From Bacillota bacterium (GTDB lineage: Bacteria; Bacillota; Clostridia; Oscillospirales; Ruminococcaceae): a stretch of DNA of 64,000 nt. The stretch lies in the NCBI GenBank assembly GCA_023412215.1, contig JAEYNX010000004.1, positions 1-64,000 on the forward strand. The letters are read 5' to 3'. The notes under the pieces were generated by a model. The model ran no database searches. It saw only the letters and a list, made by a program, of their open reading frames with translations, and was not told the DNA's origin. The translations under genes were made by a program, and so were the position numbers. Positions 1 through 7,981 of the stretch are shown piece by piece. Every line of letters begins with the position of its first letter. The stretch's first letter is position 1.

Positions 1-266
1 CTGCATCAAAAATACTCGGAATACATACAGTATCCAGACATACACAGTATGTCGGCGTTTCTTTGATTTGAATCTGCTCTTTTGCAGCGAAATATCCGGC
101 GATTTTCCGTTTTCAGAAACGCCCTAAATGAATTACATAATTATACAGCAGATTGCAGGAATAGTCAACGCGGTTTCTAAAAAACGGCGACGAACCTTTC
201 CAACTCCTCCCGCAGATTTATAGTAAATTTGTCATGCGACATTGCGCAAAACTGATGGTTACAAGC

Positions 267-295
267 TTGCATATTATCGGTTTCAAAGGTATAAT
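267..295 (+). promoter_or_regulatory. Candidate sigma-A promoter for mgsA
   Basis: TTGCAT at 267-272 and TATAAT at 290-295 are separated by 17 bases, close to the housekeeping consensus. Transcription would begin near 302 and give a leader of about 260 nt before the first methylglyoxal synthase gene. Upstream of 267 I see only AT-rich sequence without a gene. This is pattern recognition only. Confidence 0.5.
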
Positions 296-301
296 TCAAA
301 G

Positions 302-564
302 TAGAAGGACAGCTCGGCAACCGCACGCTGCTTTTAACGCTTGCGCTCTTTCATTTTAAGATCTATGCCCTCTCTCTTGGGCCTTGCGCCCAAAAGAGAG
401 GGCATAAAACCAAATTTAAAAAGTGCCGGTGCCGCATAGCGGCAGGAAGGGCCTCGCATGACGATGAGGGGGTTAACCCATCATCGTCTTTACAGGCAGT
501 TTTTCGAGGGTTGAAAGATTTTCTTTCAACCTATGCACTAACCGTATAAAGGAGACCGAAAGCC
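302..564 (+). promoter_or_regulatory. Structured 5' leader of mgsA
   Basis: The gene-free stretch before mgsA holds three clear hairpins. The first, around 366-405, has a long stem of about 16 bp (gccctctct...agagagggc). The second, at 460-488, is built on gacgatga/tcatcgtc. The third, at 509-531, is a 10-bp stem with a 3-nt loop (ggttgaaaga/tctttcaacc) ending about 33 nt before the start codon. None is followed by a proper U-tract, so they do not look like simple terminators. I do not recognise a known riboswitch class. Long structured leaders often carry cis-regulation; here that is inference. Confidence 0.4.
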
Positions 565-1041
565 ATGATAATGGACGACTACATCAGCTTTACCATCGGC
601 AAGCAGAAGCATATCGCACTTATTGCGCACGACCGCAAAAAGCCCGAGCTGATAGAATGGGTAGACAAAAACAAAGACATTTTAAAGAACCACTTTCTAT
701 GCGGCACCGGCACCACCGCGCGCCTGCTGGCGGATAAAACCGGCCTGCCGGTAAAGGGCTATAACAGCGGCCCATTGGGCGGCGACCAGCAGATCGGCTC
801 GAGGATCGTGGAGGGCGCCATCGACTTTGTCATCTTCTTCTCCGACCCGCTCGAGGCGCAGCCGCACGACCCCGACGTGAAGGCGCTTTTGAGAATCGCC
901 GTGGTATACGACATCCCCATTGCCAACAACCGTGCCACCGCCGACTTTCTGCTCGCCTCCGCCTACATGAACGAGGAGTATGAGCGCAAGGTGGTAAACT
1001 ACAACAAGACCATCTTAAACCGTTTAGAGGAACTAAAATAA
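565..1041 (+). CDS. mgsA: Methylglyoxal synthase (first copy)
   Basis: MgsA converts dihydroxyacetone phosphate to methylglyoxal and phosphate, a cytosolic bypass of lower glycolysis used when sugar phosphates accumulate. The 158-residue product has the family signatures: AHD near residues 21-23, the GTGTTARL phosphate-binding loop, LGGDQQIG with the catalytic Asp at 74, and QPHDPDVKALLR with His 101 and Asp 104. All expected catalytic acids are present. It carries an N-terminal extension of about 15 residues, as in the enterobacterial enzyme, unlike the shorter second copy at 44610. AAGGAG lies about 11 bases before ATG 565. The gene is monocistronic, between its own promoter and terminator, and faces the gapA gene 2 kb away. 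Confidence 0.95.
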   Translation: MIMDDYISFTIGKQKHIALIAHDRKKPELIEWVDKNKDILKNHFLCGTGTTARLLADKTGLPVKGYNSGPLGGDQQIGSRIVEGAIDFVIFFSDPLEAQPHDPDVKALLRIAVVYDIPIANNRATADFLLASAYMNEEYERKVVNYNKTILNRLEELK

Positions 1042-1063
1042 TCAACCCCAAATACAGAATGAA

Positions 1064-1106
1064 AACTGCCCCTGCTTTCTATCGGAAAGCAGGGGCAGTT
1101 TTTGTG
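1064..1106 (+). terminator. Intrinsic terminator of mgsA
   Basis: A 16-bp perfect stem (aactgcccctgctttc and its complement) with a 4-5 nt loop is followed by a run of T, 23 bases after the mgsA stop. Confidence 0.9.
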
Positions 1107-1144
1107 TTTAACCGCCGTTATGAACCGGTAATATTTATAATATT

Positions 1145-1265
1145 CGATATAATAAGCGCATAAGCCCGAGTGAAATAGAAAGCTTCGGAGCGCTTATTAT
1201 ATATTTATGTCCGCTCTTCTCGCCCCTTGCGGGGTAACCGGTGGAAATGGACGATTATATCATGA
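1145..1265 (+). repeat. Dispersed palindromic intergenic repeat, copy 1
   Basis: This 121-bp stretch recurs in inverted orientation at 18796-18917. It begins with a 12-13 bp stem (atataataagcgc and its complement at about 1188-1202), continues through a second small stem on ccccttgcgggg, and ends at gacgattatatcat. The two copies share these blocks while the loop of the first stem has diverged. It lies directly against the 3' end of the GH20 gene and carries no ORF of its own. It is probably a REP-like or MITE-like element or a transcribed structure; its family is not known to me. Confidence 0.7.
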
Positions 1266-1271
1266 GATGCC

Positions 1272-2891
1272 TCATCCCCACGGTACCGCCGGGTCTTTAT
1301 AAAAGCCTATCCCCTGATTCTCCATTCTTGCGCCATGGCTCGCGAGCCGCCTTTTATACTCATCCCAGCTTTGAAGGCTTTGGGGCGTCCACCCCACCTC
1401 GGCGTGGCCGGACAGCCTCGGGAAGGCAAGGTATTCGATATCGTCTATATTCTTGACGGTTTCGCTCCACAAGGCGCATTCTATTCCTATGACGGAATCC
1501 TTCAGCGTACCATAGGTGGGGTCCCACCGGTAGGCGTCTTCGGTTGAGCTGTAGCCCGCCCAATCCAAACCGATGGGGGTATTTTCATCATATTTCATAT
1601 CCAGATAGGCCTTATCCGCGGGTGACATGATGAGCTTCATGCCTTTGCCGAGCGCGGCGCTCAGCTCCCCGTTCCAGTTTTGCAGAAGCTGCGCGGCGGT
1701 GGTTCCCTCCGCGGTGTCAAAGGGGTTCCACCCGATTGTCTTTTTGCCGTAGCCTGCTACGATTTGGTTTACCCTGCTTACAAAATAGCGGTAGTCTTCC
1801 GCTGCGGTAGAGGAGGCCTCGTCGCCGCCCACGTGGATATACTCCCCGGGGGTGATCGCGGCAAGCTCTCCCATTACATCCTCGATAAAATCATAGGTCG
1901 CCTCCGAGCGGCACATGAGTGAGCTGAAACCGATGTCAATGCCGCTATACGGCTCTTTTTTCTTGCCATCGGGGTTTAGTTCCCCGTATGAGGCCAGCGC
2001 CGCGTTGCTGTGCCCGGGCATATCGATCTCTGGAATGACGGTAATGTACCGCACCTTGGCGTAGCTTATAATCTCGGCGTACTCCTGCTGCGTATAGTAG
2101 CCGCCCGCGCCGCCCCCAACCTGAGTGCCGGCACCGATGCTGGTCAGCTCGGGCCGCGACTTGATCTCGATCCGCCAGCCCTGGTCGTCGGTAAGGTGCA
2201 GGTGAAACCGATTCATCTTATAGTACGCCACCCAGTCGATGACGCGTTTGACATCCTCAACCGGAATGAAGTGTCGGGCGACGTCCAGCATCATACCGCG
2301 CCACTGGTACGCCGGATAATCGGTGATATCGACGCACGGCATCGTCCACGACACACCGGTGACCGGCCCGCCCTTTTCAATCGCTGCGGGGAGCAGCTGC
2401 CGGATGGTTTGTACGCCCCGAAACAGCCCCTCTGCCGTGGCTGCGGTTAACGTGACCCCATCGGGCGTGACCTTCAGCCGGTAGCCTTCGGTGCCCAAAG
2501 CGGGATCTGCCCCTGCGGTGGTCAAACGGATGCCCCCCGTTTCAGGAGCGAAGGACTTAAGAACCTCCAGCGGGTAGCCGGTGGCGGGTCTCAGCTTGCT
2601 TGCAAGATACTGCGCTACCGTATAGAGTTCCTCCATCTTCGCGCCGCCGTTGCCCTCTACATAAAGGGCGGCGGTATCGGCAAGGGTAAAACCTTCGCCT
2701 GTCGTTTCACAGCTTACAGGCTTGGGGATTAGCATCGGTTCGGTGCTCTGTACCGCGATCGATGGCGGGTCCGGCACACGGTCGGACTGCTGTGTACAGC
2801 CCGACAGGCAGGGCGGGAGAAGCAGCGTAAGTATTAAGAAGGAGGCGAGTAAGCGGTAGGCCTGCTTTCTTTTCTCGGTCACTTTTTTCAT
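1272..2891 (-). CDS. GH20 beta-N-acetylhexosaminidase lipoprotein
   Basis: This is an exported glycosidase expected to remove terminal N-acetylhexosamine from glycans, acting outside the cell and anchored by lipid. Residues 1-31 form a lipoprotein signal with lipobox LSGC (Cys 32). Residues of about 50-185 are the non-catalytic GH20b domain, and about 193-500 the TIM barrel. The barrel shows RGMMLDVARHF, the HLHLTDDQGWR strand and the HVGGDEAS motif, whose Asp 357-Glu 358 pair is the substrate-assisted catalytic dyad. The length of 539 residues is normal for the family. ATG 2891 has AAGGAG upstream. It is transcribed in the same direction as gapA, but a terminator between them suggests a separate unit. 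Substrate, whether mucin, chitin or peptidoglycan fragments, cannot be told from sequence. Confidence 0.92.
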   Translation of the reverse strand: MKKVTEKRKQAYRLLASFLILTLLLPPCLSGCTQQSDRVPDPPSIAVQSTEPMLIPKPVSCETTGEGFTLADTAALYVEGNGGAKMEELYTVAQYLASKLRPATGYPLEVLKSFAPETGGIRLTTAGADPALGTEGYRLKVTPDGVTLTAATAEGLFRGVQTIRQLLPAAIEKGGPVTGVSWTMPCVDITDYPAYQWRGMMLDVARHFIPVEDVKRVIDWVAYYKMNRFHLHLTDDQGWRIEIKSRPELTSIGAGTQVGGGAGGYYTQQEYAEIISYAKVRYITVIPEIDMPGHSNAALASYGELNPDGKKKEPYSGIDIGFSSLMCRSEATYDFIEDVMGELAAITPGEYIHVGGDEASSTAAEDYRYFVSRVNQIVAGYGKKTIGWNPFDTAEGTTAAQLLQNWNGELSAALGKGMKLIMSPADKAYLDMKYDENTPIGLDWAGYSSTEDAYRWDPTYGTLKDSVIGIECALWSETVKNIDDIEYLAFPRLSGHAEVGWTPQSLQSWDEYKRRLASHGARMENQGIGFYKDPAVPWG

Positions 2892-2997
2892 CGCGATGCT
2901 CCTTTTTATAATCTTACGTTTAGTCTATAGTTTATTGTTGCCCATATCCATGTGCATTCTTGGGGGTTTTGGGCAATCCTTGTGCTTTTTTCAATAG

Positions 2998-3050
2998 AAA
3001 AACACCCTTTACCAAAGTATAAAAATACTCGGATAAAGGGCGTTTTAACC
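2998..3050 (-). terminator. Terminator downstream of gapA
   Basis: On the minus strand an imperfect stem (aacgccctttatccgagtat against the complementary arm ending aaagggtgtt) is followed by T-rich sequence. It lies about 120 bases after the gapA stop. Confidence 0.65.
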
Positions 3051-3170
3051 TATGTTATGCCCGCAAATCTGCTTAGTTCGCCAGATTGCGGTATATCACA
3101 AAGCAAGGATGGATGAAAAGGCTATCGGTAAGCCCAAACCATCAAGCAAGCAGTTGAATATACTGTACTG

Positions 3171-4190
3171 TTACTTGTGGTCTACTTCGCTCATGTGCTT
3201 GATGAGCATGAGCACCTTGTTGGAATAGCCCCACTCGTTGTCATACCAGGAAACGAGCTTGAAGAAGGTGTCGTTGAGCGCGATACCGGCCTTGGCATCG
3301 AATACGGAGGTTCTCTCCTCGGTGTAGAAATCGGAGGAAACCACATCGTCCTCGGTGTAGCCCAGAATGCCCTTCATCGTGGTCTCGGAAGCCTCTTTGA
3401 TGGCAGAGCAGATCTCATCGTAGGTGGTGGGCTTCGCAAGCTTAACGGTCAGGTCAACGACCGATACGTCAAGAGTAGGTACACGGAACGCCATACCGGT
3501 GAGCTTGCCCTTTAACTCGGGGATAACCAGTGCGCAAGCCTTTGCAGCGCCGGTGGAAGAAGGAATGATGTTGCCGGCTGCGGCGCGGCCGCCTCTCCAG
3601 TCCTTCGCAGAAGGGCCGTCAACGGTCTTCTGGGTAGCGGTGGTGGAGTGAACGGTGGTCATAAGGCCTTCTACAATGCCGAACTTATCGTTGATAACCT
3701 TGGCAAGGGGAGCTAAGCAGTTGGTGGTGCAGGATGCGTTGGATACAACCACCATATCCTTGGTGTACTTCTCAAGGTTTACGCCGCAAACGAAGGTGGG
3801 GGTCTCTTTATCCTTGGCGGGAGCGGAGATTACAACCTTCTTGGCGCCGCCCTTTAAATGCAGAGAAGCCTTCTCGGTGGTGCAGAATACGCCGGTGGAC
3901 TCAACCACATACTCGGCGCCGCACTCGCCCCACTTGATAGCCGCAGGGTCTTTTTCAGCGTAAACGCTGATTGCCTTGCCGTTTACCACGAGCTTGCCGT
4001 TCTCGGTCTTTACGTCGCCCTTAAACTGGCCATGGATGGTGTCGTACTTTACCATGTAAACCATATAGTCGAGATCAATAAACGGGTCGTTAATGCCTAC
4101 AACCTCGTAAATATCGGGCTGCGCTACGGCTGCACGGAAAACCAGTCTTCCGATACGGCCAAAACCATTGATACCAACTTTAATTGCCAT
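3171..4190 (-). CDS. gapA: Glyceraldehyde-3-phosphate dehydrogenase, type I
   Basis: This NAD-dependent glycolytic enzyme oxidises glyceraldehyde 3-phosphate to 1,3-bisphosphoglycerate in the cytosol. The N-terminal Rossmann motif KVGINGFGRIGR, the active-site SNASCTTNCLAP with the catalytic Cys, and the C-terminal SWYDNEWGYSNKV are all intact. The start chosen, ATG 4190 (MAIKVGING), has AAGGAG 10 bases upstream. A reading from 4259 would add 23 residues without family support. The 339-residue length is standard. The gene sits in the glycolytic neighbourhood of the first mgsA, and both enzymes act on triose phosphates. A leader of about 270 nt precedes it. Confidence 0.97.
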   Translation of the reverse strand: MAIKVGINGFGRIGRLVFRAAVAQPDIYEVVGINDPFIDLDYMVYMVKYDTIHGQFKGDVKTENGKLVVNGKAISVYAEKDPAAIKWGECGAEYVVESTGVFCTTEKASLHLKGGAKKVVISAPAKDKETPTFVCGVNLEKYTKDMVVVSNASCTTNCLAPLAKVINDKFGIVEGLMTTVHSTTATQKTVDGPSAKDWRGGRAAAGNIIPSSTGAAKACALVIPELKGKLTGMAFRVPTLDVSVVDLTVKLAKPTTYDEICSAIKEASETTMKGILGYTEDDVVSSDFYTEERTSVFDAKAGIALNDTFFKLVSWYDNEWGYSNKVLMLIKHMSEVDHK

Positions 4191-4492
4191 AGCTTTATTC
4201 TCCTTATTCTGCCGCTTTGCGCCGGCCAAAAATAATGATGAGCGCACCCTTGCAGGCAAAGTAGTACAGCAAGGGCTAGACGCGCAAAAACGCAGGATGT
4301 GCGGCAGAATGCTCTGCGGCCCGCACAGCCATACAGCAACACAAAGGCACAGCTAAAACCGTTACCTTCGTTTTGGCTACCGCTTTAGAGCGGCGGCAAA
4401 GCCGCATGCCGCTTAAGCGGAAAGCTTTATGGAAGATAGAAATATCTTTCCATCCAAGAACTATTTTATAACAAAAAAGAAAAACATACAAG
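4191..4492 (-). promoter_or_regulatory. gapA promoter and structured leader
   Basis: Read on the minus strand, TTGTAT (4487-4492) and TATAAA (4465-4470) are 16 bases apart and would start a transcript near 4458. The leader of about 268 nt to ATG 4190 contains a hairpin near its 5' end (4429-4453, ggaaagata/tatcttcc), a second stem on ccgctt/aagcgg, and one on ccttgc/gcaagg. No U-tract or known riboswitch motif is apparent. The rest of the gap up to 4819 is AT-rich with no gene visible. Confidence 0.4.
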
Positions 4493-4819
4493 AACTTTGA
4501 CAACTATTTAACTAAAAATTTTTATCTCCTCTTTACCGTTTTTTTAGCGGTTATTACCTGTGTTTTCGCGCCCAGCTTACACAATTTATCCCGACGGTTC
4601 GTTTGGGTTATACACAATTCGAACATATAGCAAATAATACATATTAATATGCTAATTATTTCTACAAGGCATCTAGCATTTTGACGCGGATTTATGATAA
4701 TATAGTGATGATATTGCTTGCAGGAGCTCTTTGTTGCATTTTAACAATCCGACCAATTTAAAATGTAAAACACAAAAGCATTCCCCCCTTTTTGCCCATA
4801 TCTCACGGAGGTGCACTGC

Positions 4820-5959
4820 ATGGATGACCGGGCTCTTCTTGAAAACGCCATTGCATTTTACTCAAATTTGGAGTTACCAACCGTCATTCTGAACGAAGAC
4901 TTTGAGTTAATCTGGTTAAGCGAGTATGCTTCTAAAACCTACCCGCAGTTTACCCTGAAAAACGGATTCTCTTCGGTTTTTATGCCCGGACGTTCCGCGG
5001 CGGTAAAGGCCATTCTGATACAAAACCGAGTGTATGCCTTCTCCAGCGATTTTTTGCCCACCGCCAATATCACCTGTACCCTCACCCCAATTATGAAGGA
5101 CGGCAAGCTGCTGTTTGTAATCGCCTCGCTGTCGCAGGCACCGGCAGCCGCCACCTACGACAACGAGGATGTGTCGATGGCAATCGCCTCGTTTTCCAAG
5201 AACATCCGCGAGCCGCTGTTTTATATGTTCAGCGCCCTCGCCACCATCAGCCACCGCTTTGAGGCGTCGGAGGATTATACCTCGCTGGGGTATGTAAATG
5301 CGATCTACCGCAACTCCTACGCCATCCTGCGCACGGTGATGCATCTTTCGGATTATCTTAAGGATATCAACGGCCTGCAGTCGTTTAACCCGCGGGCGAT
5401 GGTCTTCCCTTCCTTTATCCGAGACCTGTATACCGCCGCCGAATCGGCTACCAGAGGCGTAGGGATCCCCTTCTATCTGGATATGGACGATTCCGCCCGC
5501 TTCCTCGTCAGCTTTGACGAAGACCGGCTGTCGGTAGCTATTTTAAATATCATTCTCAACTCGTTTTTGTACACCAAAGAGGGCAACGAGATTACCCTTT
5601 CGCTCAAGCGGGTGGGCAACAGCGCCGTGCTGACGGTCGCCGATAAGGGCCTTGGCATTGCGCAGGAGGACCTCGGCAAGGTGTTTGACTCGCTGTATTC
5701 ACAGGACACCGGCAACGAACCGCTGCACCGTATCGGCCTTGGCTTAACCCTGGCCCGCAACATCGTGATGCAGCACGGCGGCACCATTGCCATCGAAAGC
5801 GAGGAGCATGTGGGCACCAGCGTGACCATCCGCCTGCCGATACAGGGCGACAGCGAGGTGGCCGACTGCTTCTGCACCGCGCCCGCCGGGTATTTAAAAA
5901 ACCGCTTTTCACCTATCTTTATCGAGCTGGCCGAGCTTTCCTCTACCCTTACCGTTTAG
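4820..5959 (+). CDS. Soluble histidine-kinase-like protein lacking the phosphoacceptor His
   Basis: The 379-residue product has no membrane segment. Residues 1-110 look like a PAS-type sensor. The dimerisation helix carries FSKNIREPL (125-133) where active kinases have a motif of the form SHELRTPL, so Lys 127 stands at the phosphoacceptor His. The C-terminal ATPase domain is intact in outline: N-box ILNIILNSFL (Asn 247), DKGLGI (G1, 275-280) and IGLGLTLARN (G2). It may bind ATP without autophosphorylating and act as a scaffold or pseudokinase. ATG 4820 is chosen because GGAGG is 9 bases upstream; an in-frame GTG at 4811 overlaps that site. No response regulator is adjacent, so it is an orphan. 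Confidence 0.8.
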   Translation: MDDRALLENAIAFYSNLELPTVILNEDFELIWLSEYASKTYPQFTLKNGFSSVFMPGRSAAVKAILIQNRVYAFSSDFLPTANITCTLTPIMKDGKLLFVIASLSQAPAAATYDNEDVSMAIASFSKNIREPLFYMFSALATISHRFEASEDYTSLGYVNAIYRNSYAILRTVMHLSDYLKDINGLQSFNPRAMVFPSFIRDLYTAAESATRGVGIPFYLDMDDSARFLVSFDEDRLSVAILNIILNSFLYTKEGNEITLSLKRVGNSAVLTVADKGLGIAQEDLGKVFDSLYSQDTGNEPLHRIGLGLTLARNIVMQHGGTIAIESEEHVGTSVTIRLPIQGDSEVADCFCTAPAGYLKNRFSPIFIELAELSSTLTV

Positions 5960-6128
5960 TTTAGCAAAGAAAGTAAACAATCGAACAATAAAATTCTTCA
6001 TTGAAGGAGGAAAACGTCGTCGGATAAAGCGGCGTCTTTTCGCCCTTTTTTCTTATTTTGTGTACTCCCTTTATACAATATACTCCACCTGCGTTTTTTA
6101 TTAATTCAACCAAATGCGCCTGTTTTTC

Positions 6129-6157
6129 TTGACCTTGTGCCCCAAAGCTAGTACAAT
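6129..6157 (+). promoter_or_regulatory. pyrG promoter
   Basis: TTGACC (6129-6134) and TACAAT (6152-6157) with a 17-base spacer precede pyrG by about 60 bases. Confidence 0.6.
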
Positions 6158-6217
6158 TATAAATTAGTAGTTTTTCACCGAATAATAACACAAACGTATT
6201 TTCGTGGGGGTATTTTT

Positions 6218-7831
6218 ATGGCAGTAAAATATATTTTTGTAACCGGAGGTGTCGTATCCGGGCTCGGGAAGGGGATTACCGCCGCTTCTCTCGGCCGGTT
6301 GCTCAAAGAGCGCGGCTACAGGGTGACGATTCAGAAATTCGACCCGTACATCAACGTAGATCCGGGCACCATGAGCCCCTACCAGCACGGTGAGGTGTTC
6401 GTTACCGACGACGGCGCCGAGACCGACCTTGACCTTGGCCATTACGAGCGCTTTATTGACGAGAACCTCTCCGTAAACTCCAACGTTACCGCCGGTAAGA
6501 TCTACTGGACGGTCATCAGCAAGGAGCGCCGGGGCGATTATCTGGGCGGCACCGTTCAGGTGATCCCGCACATCACCAACGAGATCAAGGAGCGCATCTA
6601 CCGCGTAGGCAAATCGGGCAACGCGGACGTGGTAATCACCGAGATCGGCGGCACGGTGGGCGATATCGAGAGCCTGCCCTTTTTGGAGGCGATCCGCCAG
6701 CTTTCCACCGAGGTGGGACGCGACAACGTACTCTTTATCCACGTGACACTGGTGCCTTACATCTCCGGCTCGAATGAGCTTAAAAGCAAGCCTACACAGC
6801 ACAGCGTAAAAGAATTCCTCTCGCTCGGCATCCAGCCCAACATCATCGTTTGCCGCTGCGAGTACCAACTGCCGCAGGATATGCGCAACAAGATCGCGCT
6901 TTTCTGCAACGTTCGCTCGGAGGATGTTATCGAGAACCTCACCGCCCCCACGCTTTATGAGGTTCCGCTGATGCTGGAGGAGCAGGGCCTTGCAAACGCC
7001 GCCTGCTTCCATTTAAAGCTGGAAGACCGCAAGCCAAACCTCACCGCGTGGACCGACATGGTAAACCGCTTTAAGCACTACAGCAAGACGGTAGATATCG
7101 GCATCGTAGGTAAATACGTTGAACTGCCCGACGCTTACCTCTCGATTGTCGAGTCTCTTCACCATGCGGGCATCGCCAACGACGCCAAGGTGAATATACA
7201 TTGGATACAGTCGGAGAACATCGACCGCGGAAACGTCTCGGACAAGCTGGCCGGCATGGACGGTATTCTGGTGCCCGGCGGCTTCGGCGACAGAGGCATC
7301 GACGGCATGATTGAAGGCGTGCGCTACGCCAGAGAGAACAGAGTGCCCTACTTCGGCATCTGCCTTGGGATGCAGATGGCTGCCATCGAGTTTGGCCGCA
7401 ACGTGTTAAACCTTGAGGATGTGAACTCCACCGAGTTTAACGAATCCTGCAAAAACCCGGTGATCGACATCATGCCCGAGCAGCGTGAGATCACCGACAA
7501 GGGCGGCACCATGCGTCTGGGGCTTTACCCCTGCAAGCTGAGCAGTGAAAGCCGCGCGCGCAGGCTGTATAACGACGAGCTGATCTATGAGCGCCACCGC
7601 CACCGATATGAGTTTAACAACAGCTACCGTGATTCCTTTGCACACGCCGGTATGCTGCTCGCCGGTATCTCGCCCAACGAGAAGCTGGTGGAGATTATCG
7701 AATACCCTGTGCACCCGTGGTTTGTGGGCGTGCAGTTCCACCCCGAATTTAAATCCCGCCCCAACCGCCCGCAGCCGCTCTTTAAGGATTTTGTACGCGC
7801 GGCGATTGAGAATATGGAAAAACGCGGTTAA
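6218..7831 (+). CDS. pyrG: CTP synthase
   Basis: PyrG aminates UTP to CTP using ATP and glutamine, the last step of cytosolic pyrimidine nucleotide synthesis. The N-terminal synthetase domain (about 1-265) begins KYIFVTGGVVSGLGKGI and contains KFDPYINVDPGTMSP. The C-terminal class I glutamine amidotransferase domain (about 290-530) has PGGFGDRG, the nucleophile elbow FGICLGMQ with the catalytic Cys, and HPEFKSRP for the His-Glu pair. The length of 537 residues is typical. It is transcribed alone from its own promoter and closed by a terminator at 7851. Confidence 0.97.
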   Translation: MAVKYIFVTGGVVSGLGKGITAASLGRLLKERGYRVTIQKFDPYINVDPGTMSPYQHGEVFVTDDGAETDLDLGHYERFIDENLSVNSNVTAGKIYWTVISKERRGDYLGGTVQVIPHITNEIKERIYRVGKSGNADVVITEIGGTVGDIESLPFLEAIRQLSTEVGRDNVLFIHVTLVPYISGSNELKSKPTQHSVKEFLSLGIQPNIIVCRCEYQLPQDMRNKIALFCNVRSEDVIENLTAPTLYEVPLMLEEQGLANAACFHLKLEDRKPNLTAWTDMVNRFKHYSKTVDIGIVGKYVELPDAYLSIVESLHHAGIANDAKVNIHWIQSENIDRGNVSDKLAGMDGILVPGGFGDRGIDGMIEGVRYARENRVPYFGICLGMQMAAIEFGRNVLNLEDVNSTEFNESCKNPVIDIMPEQREITDKGGTMRLGLYPCKLSSESRARRLYNDELIYERHRHRYEFNNSYRDSFAHAGMLLAGISPNEKLVEIIEYPVHPWFVGVQFHPEFKSRPNRPQPLFKDFVRAAIENMEKRG

Positions 7832-7850
7832 TATTTCTACGATACACAAA

Positions 7851-7886
7851 CAGGCTTCCCCAAGTAATCGGGGAAGCCTGTTTTAT
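7851..7886 (+). terminator. Terminator of pyrG
   Basis: The stem caggcttcccc with its complement, closed by a short loop and followed by TTTTA, lies 20 bases after the pyrG stop. Confidence 0.85.
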
Positions 7887-7981
7887 GCTATGAACGTGAA
7901 CACTTTTTATTTTCGTTAAAACGTTGTTGCTCTCCGGCCAAAGGTGAGGGCTATAAAGCGATAAAATCGCTTTAAAAAGTA

